8,569 nt of DNA from Verrucomicrobiota bacterium (GCA_019241095.1 JAFAXJ010000605.1:1-8569); one strand, 5' to 3'. Counted from the first letter of the stretch, positions 1 to 6,971 are shown. Made by a program: numbers and translations. Notes: generated by a model from the letters alone, not told the origin.

Positions 1-414
1 ATTGTGATCTTTAAGATATGCCACCACCTGTTTTTCTACGAAGGCGTCAAGTGCCTGATGCAGCGCTTGCAGAGTAGCCTGGTCCGATTTCTGCGCGTAA
101 TTCACCACGTTAAAAAACTGCATGCCGACAATTAACGTGTTCCCAACCTTGAAAATGTCAGCCGGGAGGCTGGTAGCGCTGCCGACAGAATGAGGCACTG
201 TCATCGGATCCTTGAAGTAGGTCTTGCGGCCCATTTTCACCGCAACCTTGGAATAAGTAACGTCCTGAAGCGTCTGGCCGTGCACTGGTCCTGGCTGGTC
301 AATAGACGTGATCTGGCCGACAAAGATGAATATCGTATTGTCCAGATCCGGAATATTTGCCACAGAGAGAAGTTTGCGCCATTGAACAGACAAAAGCAAC
401 CGTGCTTGTTGCAC
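1..414 (-). CDS. Unrecognised protein, N-terminal part, cut by the left window edge
   Basis: The minus strand stays open for about 138 codons from GTG at 414-412 to position 1 and continues beyond the window. The nearest upstream in-frame stop is a TAG near 431-429. The reading has a coding-like composition. It includes KMGRKTYFKDPMTVPHSVG, then ADIFKVGNTLIVGMQFFNV, then an acidic/glutamine-rich helical stretch ending in FVEKQVVAYLKDHN at the edge. I recognise no family, catalytic motif or membrane segment, and I assign no function. The start is uncertain: no Shine-Dalgarno precedes the GTG, and an in-frame ATG lies at 234-232. A different minus-strand frame just upstream encodes a hydrophobic, signal-like segment (MPVVLLTISISQLVM, about 458-414). 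The gene could therefore be an exported protein whose signal peptide was uncoupled by a frameshift. Given the three decayed genes nearby, this may also be a pseudogene. Confidence 0.5.
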   Translation of the reverse strand, partial: MQQARLLLSVQWRKLLSVANIPDLDNTIFIFVGQITSIDQPGPVHGQTLQDVTYSKVAVKMGRKTYFKDPMTVPHSVGSATSLPADIFKVGNTLIVGMQFFNVVNYAQKSDQATLQALHQALDAFVEKQVVAYLKDHN

Positions 415-484
415 ATGACCAACTGGCTAATAGATATGGTTAGAAGGACAACCGGCATGATCCCAGATGAGTGCAAAATTGGAA

Positions 485-1167
485 GTGATGGTTTTCCTTA
501 GCGGCGGCATGGGTTCGGTTTCGGCCTTCTATCACGCGATGTAGGAGAATGAAGTCCTTGCCTGAATCAGCTTCATTGTGGCGCAAAATATAACTACAGG
601 GAGATCCCTTCCGCAGCCTAGCAGTGCCACGCTTTAATATCGAACACCGAGTCATCCGCCTGGATTTCGTGGATGCCCTTTTAAAGTCAGACCTGCTCAA
701 ATCCCGCAGGCCAAATTTCCGATGCCACTACGAAGAGGAGTCCATGAGGAAAACGGTCGTGCCATTTCGGAATGGCATTATGCTTTCCGTTCCGGCAGGG
801 ATTTCAGAAAGCAAAGGAGCAGCAGGCTTGGTAATCGCGGCGAATGCGGGCGATCACGCGATTTATCCAATTGCCGAAAGGCTTTACGCAGTCCATAGCC
901 GAGGCGATTCGCGTCGGTTCATACCCCGAGCTTAAGCTCTTACGCCCGTTTATTCCTCTGACGAAAGCCGATATCGTGGCTCGCGGAAGCGTTTGGGCGT
1001 TGATTGCTCCCGACCCCCGGTCCTGTTATAAAGGCGGAAACGTTCATTGCGGAACATGCGGGACCTGTGTCGAACGCGGCGATGCATTTATACTGGCAGG
1101 AATTGTTGACCCAACGAAATATGCGTCATCGGGCTCTCTTCCCTTGAAACCTGTTGCGGTTTCGTGA
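485..1167 (+). pseudogene. queC: Decayed 7-cyano-7-deazaguanine synthase (QueC)
   Basis: QueC converts 7-carboxy-7-deazaguanine to preQ0 with ATP in queuosine synthesis. The remnant can be followed at full family length (about 225 codons) through three frames. From ATG 488 it reads MVFLSGGMGSVSAFYHAM and then meets stops at 542 (TAG) and 563 (TGA). Here the pyrophosphatase loop SGGxDS has become SGGMGS, losing the aspartate. A YREI piece (595-606) lies in a second frame and ends at a TAG at 619. From about 624 a third frame gives IEHRVIRLDF, then HYEEESMRKTVVPFRNGIML, then AANAGDHAIYP to 869. The frame then shifts to KGFTQSIAEAIRVGSYPELK, PFIPLTKADIVARG and the zinc-binding end SCYKGGNVHCGTCGTCVERG, stopping at 1165-1167. 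The last shift falls inside the conserved YPDCR motif and is explained by two single-base losses between 869 and 877. Clearly non-functional; identity is very secure. Confidence 0.93.
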
Positions 1168-1170
1168 CTG

Positions 1171-1377
1171 ATGCTTATCTCCGAAATTTTATTCGATTCA
1201 GGGCGAAGCTGAACTGACTGGCGTTCCTTCGGTGTTCATCCGAGCTTCAGGATGCAATCTGCGTTGCAGTTGGTGTGACACAATATTGCGTCCTGGTCTC
1301 CAGAAGGGACCGAGGTGACCAACGAGCTGATTATTGCTGAAATCGAACGATACCCGGCTGATCACGTGCTGATTACC
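1171..1377 (+). pseudogene. queE: Truncated, frameshifted 7-carboxy-7-deazaguanine synthase (QueE)
   Basis: QueE is a radical SAM enzyme that makes 7-carboxy-7-deazaguanine, the substrate of QueC. ATG 1171 begins MLISEIL, 3 bases after the queC stop, so the pair was a compact operon. That frame ends at TGA 1210. The next frame, entered near 1196, reads [19 protein letters not shown] followed by the radical SAM cluster motif [10 protein letters not shown] (CxxxCxxC at 1253-1276), then hits TGA at 1316. A return to the first frame near 1282 gives [19 protein letters not shown] and ERYPADHVLIT to about 1377. In the family a GGEP motif should follow here. Instead the homology stops, so the remaining two thirds of the enzyme are gone. 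Two frameshifts and the missing C-terminal part make it a pseudogene. Identity rests on the order [29 protein letters not shown], which is diagnostic. Confidence 0.9.
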
Positions 1378-1458
1378 GACGTCCAAGCACGATCCGCGAC
1401 GGGTCAGCGATGTCAAAAACGCGCTGGTGAGGGTAGAATACAACTTGGTTCTGTGCGT

Positions 1459-1464
1459 AGGAGG
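1459..1464 (+). promoter_or_regulatory. Strong Shine-Dalgarno deciding the TTG start at 1471
   Basis: A perfect AGGAGG ends six bases before an in-frame TTG at 1471. The next in-frame ATG (1489) is 24 bases away, too far for this site. This is the only textbook ribosome-binding site in front of any gene in the window, so it fixes the start of the beta-propeller gene. Confidence 0.7.
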
Positions 1465-1470
1465 CTCGAT

Positions 1471-2541
1471 TTGTTATTTTCCACAAGCATGCAAATCGTA
1501 CGCACGCTGCTGAGGGTTTCTTTTGGATTGATGACGTTGTCTACCTCGTCTAACGCTCAGGTCGTCTATGCAGTTAATGGAGGTGGAAGCAATAATGTCT
1601 CTGCATATGTCATACTTGCGAATGGCGTCCTTCGAGACATTCCAGGTTCGCCATTTCGAACGGGTAATCTGCCGTCCGCTATTGCGATCGAGAGGAGAAA
1701 CAAATTCGCCTATGTTGTGAATGAGGCGAGCGATAACATATCAGCTTACAGCATAGCCGATGATGGCGTACTTACACCGATAAAAGGTTCCTCGTTCCAG
1801 GCGGGACGTGACGCCGTTGCGATCGCGATAGACCCTTGCGGTCGATTCTTGTATGTGGCTAACCCGGTTAACGATAATATCTCCGGATATCGGATCAGAT
1901 CGGATGGAAAGCTCGAACCAATCTCAGGATCTCCCTTCAGCGCTGGATCTTTTCCTCGCGCCGTGATCACGGACCCGGAAGGAAAGTTTCTCTTCGCAGC
2001 CAACCAGGTTGGTAACGATATATCTGCTTACCAAATTGGCCCAAATGGCAACCTAACTCCAGTTCAAGAGTCTCCATTCGCCGCCGGTATCGGTCCTTAT
2101 TTCATCGCCTCAGGGCATATTAAACGTTATCTTTACGTGGCAAATGAAGGAAGCAATAGCGTATCCGGGTTCTTGATTGACCCTGGCGGTCGGTTGGTAC
2201 CAATCCGGGGTTCACCTTTCGAGGTTTCGACCGAACCCGTCGGCATTGCTGTTGATCCGACCGATCGCTATGTGTATGTAGCCAATGAGGCAACAGACAA
2301 CATCTCTGCGTTTGCCATGGAGTTCGATGGAAGCTTGACGCCGCTGAAAGGCTCACCGTTTCCCGCCGGCAGCAGTCCGGTTTTCGTCGCAGTTGATCCG
2401 ACGGGTAGGTTTCTCTACACGGCTAACAAATTTGGTGACAATATCTCTGCTTACGAGATTGTCCCTGGCGGAACTCTCAGAGAAATAGCCGGTTCGCCAT
2501 TTCCGGCGGGAGCGGGTCCTAACTCGTTGGCCTTTCGCTGA
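1471..2541 (+). CDS. Secreted seven-repeat YVTN/lactonase-family beta-propeller protein
   Basis: The 356-residue product starts with an export signal: a basic n-region around MQIVRTLLR, a hydrophobic stretch (SFGLMTL), and a likely signal-peptidase cut after SNA just before QVVYAV. The rest is seven repeats of about 46 residues. Each carries a version of GRFLYVANEATDNISAY, then DGxLTPI, then GSPFxAG and xAIAVDP. This matches the lactonase/YVTN propeller families (PF10282-like, related to 6-phosphogluconolactonase Pgl). Seven repeats would make one closed seven-bladed propeller. A Pgl-type lactonase is unlikely to be exported, so I infer an extracytoplasmic binding or structural role; substrate and activity cannot be read from the sequence. 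The frame is open back to 1315, but those upstream codons are queE remnant. TTG 1471 with its AGGAGG is the likely start, and ATG 1489 is the alternative. There is no partner gene beside it, only pseudogenes on both sides. Confidence 0.88.
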   Translation: MLFSTSMQIVRTLLRVSFGLMTLSTSSNAQVVYAVNGGGSNNVSAYVILANGVLRDIPGSPFRTGNLPSAIAIERRNKFAYVVNEASDNISAYSIADDGVLTPIKGSSFQAGRDAVAIAIDPCGRFLYVANPVNDNISGYRIRSDGKLEPISGSPFSAGSFPRAVITDPEGKFLFAANQVGNDISAYQIGPNGNLTPVQESPFAAGIGPYFIASGHIKRYLYVANEGSNSVSGFLIDPGGRLVPIRGSPFEVSTEPVGIAVDPTDRYVYVANEATDNISAFAMEFDGSLTPLKGSPFPAGSSPVFVAVDPTGRFLYTANKFGDNISAYEIVPGGTLREIAGSPFPAGAGPNSLAFR

Positions 2542-2576
2542 GCGTTTCGCCCTGAATATCCGACCTTTACAACAAG

Positions 2577-3152
2577 ATGGCTGACGAACTCTATTCGGAT
2601 CGCGCGTTCACCATACCCAGAGAGCAGTTTTCAAACGATTGCCGAATACCTTCAGATCTCGGAGCGTTTTCGTGAGGATTGCTGTATCCTAAGCGATCCG
2701 TGATTGTCTCTACTCCGGTCAACATGGATGATGGAAGCACGCGCGTACTGCAAGGCTATCGCGTGCAACACCACCTGAGTATTGGGACCCACCAAGGGCG
2801 GCCGCGGTTTGACTCTTCGGTTACTTTTGGGGAAGTCGCTGCGCTGGCGATCCGGATGAGCTGGGAATGTGCTCCGGCCAATCTGCCGCATTGGGGCGCA
2901 AAGGAAGGAATTCAGGTGGGCCGCGACAACTCTCTTCGGCTGAGCTCGAGCGAGTATCAGTACGGTATATGCAGCAGATGTTTCCTTTCGTGGAACCAAA
3001 ACTCGACATCATGGGACCGGATATGGCGCCGATTAGCAGAGCATCGGATGTTTAAGGATATCTATTCGCGTCATGAAGGCAGGCGTGTTCCTGAGATAGT
3101 TCCTGAAAAGCCGGTAGCAGCAGGCGGAGGTTCCCGACCCGTGGGGCTCTAA
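2577..3152 (+). pseudogene. gdhA: Decayed, 3'-truncated glutamate dehydrogenase
   Basis: Glutamate dehydrogenase interconverts glutamate with 2-oxoglutarate and ammonia. Only the N-terminal (Glu/Leu/Phe/Val dehydrogenase dimerisation) domain and the domain junction can be traced, in pieces. The first frame gives MADELYSDRAFTIPREQF from ATG 2577. The second gives QTIAEYLQISERFRED (2632 to about 2680). Back in the first frame come YPKRSVIVSTPVNMDDGS, GYRVQHHLSIG, GEVAALAIRMSWECA and NLPHWGAKEGI (about 2682-2918). A third frame gives RQLSSAELERVSVRYMQQMF and DIMGPDM, ending at a TAA (3053-3055). The first frame resumes at 3048 with MFKDIYSRHEGRRVPEIV and KPVAAGG, stopping at 3150-3152. This is at least four frame changes. 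Conserved TKGGTRF- and GAKGG-type motifs are also altered (THQGRPRF, GAKEG). The NAD(P)-binding domain is absent. The order of motifs makes the identity secure; the exact cofactor class cannot be decided. Confidence 0.9.
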
Positions 3153-3215
3153 TCTTCCTTAGCGCTAATTTCCAAGACGTGCTACTTCACCCCTGTTCAG
3201 TAGCACCAATCATCA

Positions 3216-4103
3216 ATGGAACCGGCACATCGGCTTAGAAAGATCTTTTCGCAAGATACGTATTCAAAAGAAGCAGCCGTACGAAATCTACGGCGTTTAA
3301 GCTGGAAAATGCGGAATGCTCCGGATTGGACGGCAACACTTTGTCAACATGTCCTTAAAGCGGAAGCCCGGAAAAACTTAGCGGCCCGTCAGAGGGTGCT
3401 CAATCCAGAGACATTATTGGCTCGTGCTGATCGAGCGCAACTTGAACGGATTCGACTCAGCTATTCAGATGGAAAATCCTCTTATTGGACTAAATATCTG
3501 GATCCGGCAAAGTGGTTTTCTATTAACATCAAGTACGTCAAGCGATTCGGATGGGTACTAAACCCGCCTGAAGATGTGCTCGACCTGGGATGCGGAGGAG
3601 GTTTTTTCTTATTCGTTCTTCGTGAAATGGGGTCACGAGTTCTGGGCCTAGATCTTCCGGATGATCCGATTCTAAACGACTTGATTCAGGCTTTGGGTAT
3701 TGAGCGCGTAGAGCATCGGATTGCAAAGCAGCAAAAGCTCCCCACAATTGGGGATCGCCGGTTTGATCTGATCACGGCTTGGATGATCTGCTTCAATAAT
3801 TACGACCGTGAGGAAACAATTTGGAAAGCGGCGGATTGGGACTTTCTTCTGGACGATCTTTCTGAAAGGCTAAAGCCGAAAGGTAAGATTCTTTTCAGCC
3901 TCAATCCGCAGACTGATAAAAAATTCTACAGCCGTGAAATCGAAAAGCTGTTTCTATACAGATCTGATCTGCTTGACGGTCGGATAATAATCTTTACGAA
4001 AAAGCGTTTAGACAAAACGAGGCTCGCCCCGCTGAAAGTCAAAGGTCAGGTCGCATCTCCGAGCCGGCCCGCTACCGAGCATTCATCGATCCCGGAGGAC
4101 TGA
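3216..4103 (+). CDS. Class I SAM-dependent methyltransferase
   Basis: This 295-residue soluble protein has a Rossmann-type SAM-binding core. Motif I is VLDLGCGGGFF at residues 121-131. The acidic residue closing strand 2 is D146 in RVLGLDLP. FDLITAWMICFNNY (183-196) fits the post-motif II region. LKPKGKILFSLNPQ (219-232) is the usual motif III strand and turn. The roughly 70-residue basic, helical N-terminal extension and the polar tail (275-295) lie outside the core. The acceptor is unknown. The next gene is a membrane glycosyltransferase, so a sugar or lipid-linked glycan is a reasonable inference, not an observation. ATG 3216 follows an in-frame TAG at 3201 by five codons and has no Shine-Dalgarno; M32 (position 3309) is an alternative that would keep the whole core. 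No signal peptide or membrane segment, so cytoplasmic. Confidence 0.85.
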   Translation: MEPAHRLRKIFSQDTYSKEAAVRNLRRLSWKMRNAPDWTATLCQHVLKAEARKNLAARQRVLNPETLLARADRAQLERIRLSYSDGKSSYWTKYLDPAKWFSINIKYVKRFGWVLNPPEDVLDLGCGGGFFLFVLREMGSRVLGLDLPDDPILNDLIQALGIERVEHRIAKQQKLPTIGDRRFDLITAWMICFNNYDREETIWKAADWDFLLDDLSERLKPKGKILFSLNPQTDKKFYSREIEKLFLYRSDLLDGRIIIFTKKRLDKTRLAPLKVKGQVASPSRPATEHSSIPED

Positions 4104-4245
4104 CCCTGTCCACATGCTCCTCCTCGTTCTCGTCAACCGCTCGACACCCGCCGCGCGCGTCTCGTCCATTTTTCTCTTTTGTCCGAACCTCCGAAAGCTA
4201 TCTGCCGATTGACCGAACCGCGATTCCCCCTTAGTCGTCGCAATC

Positions 4246-5478
4246 ATGAGCGATAGAAAGTGCCCAGATACCAACAAAATCCTACGCCCACTAAGGTTTA
4301 TTGCCATTCTGATGGCGTGTTATTTTGTGGCGAACTCTGTACATGTAGCACTTCTTGTTAGAACGAAAAAAGGGGCGGAAACGTTAGTGTCCAGTGACTC
4401 GTCTCAATATCTCACATTTTCCCGAGAATTCCTCAAAGGCGATTTTTCGATGCACTATATCCACAACGTTCCGCATCGAGAGCCGCTTTATCCATTGCTG
4501 CTTGCTATCGCGACAAAACTTGGGGCAGGTAATCTCTTCTTTTTAGGGGAAGTAAACGTTGTCGCCATGACTCTGGCGATCGGTTCGGTTTATTATGGAA
4601 TACTCCGGTTTTGGAGTGATCACTTGATCGCGGGACTGGCCACAATGTGCTTCAGCTTCAATCTATTTTTTTGGCGATTGGCTAGCGCCCGATTATTGAC
4701 CGAACCCTTGTACGCCCTGTTCCTCGTCTGGGTGATCATTTCTTTTTTACAGTATTTGCAAAGTCGCAAAATCGCCTGGCTTTTTGCAGGCGCTTTTTTC
4801 TCGGGACTTGAAGTGCTGACGCGGCCAAGCGGCGTGTTTGATGCGGCTGCCCTACTCGGAATCCTCTTTATCGCAGACCTCAGCCGGCGGTCGGAAAACA
4901 AACGTTTCCTTCTTCGCGCTGTACATCAGATCTTACCCTATTTCTGTGCTGCTCTGCTCTTCATTCTAGCCGCCGTCCCAGCATGGCTTCCGCGACTGAT
5001 CTATTTCGGCAATCCCTTCTATACTGGGTACCTTACTAACTTCTTATGGGTGGACACCTACCATCTTGCCCATGACGTCGACGAGAGATTTCCCAATTAT
5101 ACCTGGCGCGACTATGTTAGCTCGCATAACGCCTTCCAAGTTATCGAACGTATTGGACATGGGATTTGGAATGTTTGTATCCGAATCCCGATTACGGACG
5201 AGAAAATACCAGTTCTTTACGTTCTATGTGTCGGCGGAATTTGGATAACGATCCGGAAGGGTCCCGTCGAGTATCGATTGCTGTTAGTACTATTCGCGAT
5301 CCAGTTATTTCCGTTCATCTGGACGAACTTGGCAAACCCGACCAGACGAGTCCCATATGGCTCAACTTTCCCGTTCGAACCGTTTTTTGCTGCAAGATTT
5401 TTGGCAGTCTACCGATTACGGATCAGTCAAATTTTTACCCGCCTATTGCCATACCAATTCCCTGCCAGTGCGCCATAG
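4246..5478 (+). CDS. GT-C type membrane glycosyltransferase (GT39/ArnT-like)
   Basis: The 410-residue protein has a short basic N-terminus, a first membrane segment at about 17-38, and about eight to ten further hydrophobic segments (for example 81-90, 103-120, 127-146, 155-171, 177-210, 228-253, 321-335, 343-363). This is the layout of GT-C enzymes of the PMT/ArnT type, which move a sugar from a polyprenyl-phosphate carrier on the outer face of the inner membrane. The first large loop has D51 in VSSDSSQYLTFSREFLKGDF, the usual place of the catalytic acid, followed by HREPLYPLLLA (77-87). LLTEPLYALFL (150-160) and LTRPSG (191-196) are also typical of the superfamily. Donor and acceptor are unknown. 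The protein is shorter than ArnT (about 550 residues) and lacks a large soluble C-terminal domain. ATG 4246 is the only usable start, since TGA at 4210 closes the frame upstream; it has no Shine-Dalgarno. A 142-base gap separates it from the methyltransferase. Confidence 0.8.
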   Translation: MSDRKCPDTNKILRPLRFIAILMACYFVANSVHVALLVRTKKGAETLVSSDSSQYLTFSREFLKGDFSMHYIHNVPHREPLYPLLLAIATKLGAGNLFFLGEVNVVAMTLAIGSVYYGILRFWSDHLIAGLATMCFSFNLFFWRLASARLLTEPLYALFLVWVIISFLQYLQSRKIAWLFAGAFFSGLEVLTRPSGVFDAAALLGILFIADLSRRSENKRFLLRAVHQILPYFCAALLFILAAVPAWLPRLIYFGNPFYTGYLTNFLWVDTYHLAHDVDERFPNYTWRDYVSSHNAFQVIERIGHGIWNVCIRIPITDEKIPVLYVLCVGGIWITIRKGPVEYRLLLVLFAIQLFPFIWTNLANPTRRVPYGSTFPFEPFFAARFLAVYRLRISQIFTRLLPYQFPASAP

Positions 5479-5534
5479 AAAGCTTCGGGTTATTCGATTT
5501 ACTCGCACCTGTGAATCGCAATTGCCGCTGAGAC

Positions 5535-6806
5535 TTAGTCGTTCATGATTGACTTAATACGATCGGCAGCAGAATGGACGGAACTATCAACTTCTCGTCC
5601 CTGCAATAAGCTCTGCACAAGGGTTTGCATCACTCCCTCCCCTTCCACTTCGTTCAGAGCGGGAAATATGGATGGAGCATGCGTCGCCGTTGTTAGACCA
5701 ATGGGTACATAGTTTTCCAAAATGAATTTCGTTTCCGGGTTGTCTTGAAAATAGGACTGACTCGCGAAAGATTTCCGGACAGGCAACTGGCTGACGTGTC
5801 CCTTGGTCCAGAGCGCAATCTCATGCTCAGACCACCATGCGAGAAACTGCTTCGCTTCGGCAGGATGTTTACTCTGCTGGTAAACCATCACGTTATTTAC
5901 CCAAAAAACCGTGCCGTGTTTTCCATCGGGACTGGCTATTGGCGCCAGAGGACCCGCCTTTTCCGCAAGATTCGGCAACCGTGCGCTAAGTCCGGGATTC
6001 CAGAGCAACAACGCCGCTTTACCTTGTGCAAAAGCGCTGACAGCGTCATCCATGGAATAACCTGCACTTGCCGGATAAACCGTTTGATTCTTCACCAATT
6101 CAGAAAAAAATCGAAACGCTTCCATGTTGCGACTATCGGTAACAACCGGCATCCGATCCTTGTCGAATAGGCCCCCGCCATTGTTCAGAATCAGAGTGTA
6201 AAGGTAATGTGTGCCGCCCGTGTCTCCAGCCGCCACAACACCGTACTGATCTTTATCTGGTTTGGTCAACGCCTTTGCAGCTGTTAAGAAATCCGGCCAG
6301 TTGACAGGTGGCTGAATGTTAGCTTGCGAGAAGAGATCTTTGCGATAGTACCACACACGAATATCTATGCCCCATGGCAACGCGACGTAATGGCCATCGT
6401 ACTTAAGCGTCTCGATCGTCTTAGGCAGAAAATCGTCTAATTTGCCGTTTGATCTCCATTGCTCGATCAAATCATCAATCGGCAAGATCGCTCCCTGACC
6501 ATAGAGTTGAACGGCCTGATAACCAGCACCAGTGCTAACATCCGGCGCTGTTCCAGAACCGATGGCTGTTACAAAGGTTTGATACCAGTTATTCCAAGGA
6601 ATTGACCGGTAGCTAACCGTAATGCCAGGATGCTCTTGGTTAAACTGCTGTACTAATGCTTTTCCGGTGTCGATGTATTCAGGTGGACCCCAGATCATGT
6701 CCCAAAACTGAAGCTCAACATTGGCCAGTGCAGAAGAGGAAAAAGAAAACGCAGTTAGAAAGCTAACTCCTAAAACTAAAGATGATACAACCGGTTTTTT
6801 GTTCAT
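5535..6806 (-). CDS. Extracellular solute-binding protein family 1, sugar ABC transporter type
   Basis: This 423-residue protein is a periplasmic binding component of the carbohydrate uptake (CUT1) class. It has a Sec signal peptide (MNKK, hydrophobic 5-20, ALA at 26-28 as the likely cut) and no lipobox cysteine, which fits free periplasmic location in a diderm. After the cut it shows the family 1 pattern: VELQFWDMIWGP at the first strand, FNQEHPGITVSYRSIPW (55-71), GTAPDVSTG (85-93), GHYVALPWGIDIRVWYYRKD (138-157), and the ALLLWNPG region (265-272). Aromatic residues in these stretches (W71, W145, Y153, W269) are candidate sugar-stacking positions. The length is normal. It is convergent with the glycosyltransferase (56 bases between stops), and no permease or ATPase gene lies within the window, so it is an orphan here. 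The specific sugar cannot be told. No Shine-Dalgarno is visible before the ATG. Confidence 0.9.
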   Translation of the reverse strand: MNKKPVVSSLVLGVSFLTAFSFSSSALANVELQFWDMIWGPPEYIDTGKALVQQFNQEHPGITVSYRSIPWNNWYQTFVTAIGSGTAPDVSTGAGYQAVQLYGQGAILPIDDLIEQWRSNGKLDDFLPKTIETLKYDGHYVALPWGIDIRVWYYRKDLFSQANIQPPVNWPDFLTAAKALTKPDKDQYGVVAAGDTGGTHYLYTLILNNGGGLFDKDRMPVVTDSRNMEAFRFFSELVKNQTVYPASAGYSMDDAVSAFAQGKAALLLWNPGLSARLPNLAEKAGPLAPIASPDGKHGTVFWVNNVMVYQQSKHPAEAKQFLAWWSEHEIALWTKGHVSQLPVRKSFASQSYFQDNPETKFILENYVPIGLTTATHAPSIFPALNEVEGEGVMQTLVQSLLQGREVDSSVHSAADRIKSIMND

Positions 6807-6873
6807 GGCAGGTAGCTGGGTTAAAGCCGAAAGTTCGACAACGGAGCTCGATTGCGATCGTGAATGAAAAAGT

Positions 6874-6897
6874 ATTTTATCGCAAGGCGAAACGCCT
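6874..6897 (-). promoter_or_regulatory. Possible promoter -10 and operator hairpin for the solute-binding protein gene
   Basis: On the minus strand a TAAAAT (6879-6874) lies 68 bases before the ATG of the solute-binding protein gene and resembles a -10 element. Directly upstream is a perfect 5-bp inverted repeat, AGGCG-AAA-CGCCT (6885-6897), where a spacer or operator would sit. No good -35 hexamer is found at 16-18 bases. The assignment is speculative and rests on position and symmetry only. Confidence 0.25.
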
Positions 6898-6971
6898 CAG
6901 ATCAGCTCGGCTGCATATTCGATGAAGAGTTTTCTTGAAATCAGAAAGGCCATTATGGAAGTCTGATCCTT

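Noticed and set aside
415..484. preQ1 riboswitch upstream of queC
   Set aside because: The 70-base interval shows no recognisable preQ1 aptamer (no C-rich loop plus A-rich tail arrangement).
485..3152. Sequencing or assembly error as the cause of the broken queC, queE and gdhA frames
   Set aside because: The lesions include substitutions at conserved residues, in-frame stops and a missing gene end, and the six larger neighbouring genes are free of frameshifts. Reads would still be the final proof.
5166..5531. Plus-strand 121-codon open frame overlapping the glycosyltransferase end
   Set aside because: It is a shadow frame of a well-supported membrane protein and shows no family features of its own.
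5479..5534. Bidirectional terminator between the convergent glycosyltransferase and binding-protein genes
   Set aside because: Only a 5-bp CGATT/AATCG match with a 14-base loop and no T-run was found, which is too weak.
5745..6170. Plus-strand 141-codon open frame opposite the solute-binding protein
   Set aside because: Antisense shadow of a strongly recognised gene; composition is not coding-like.
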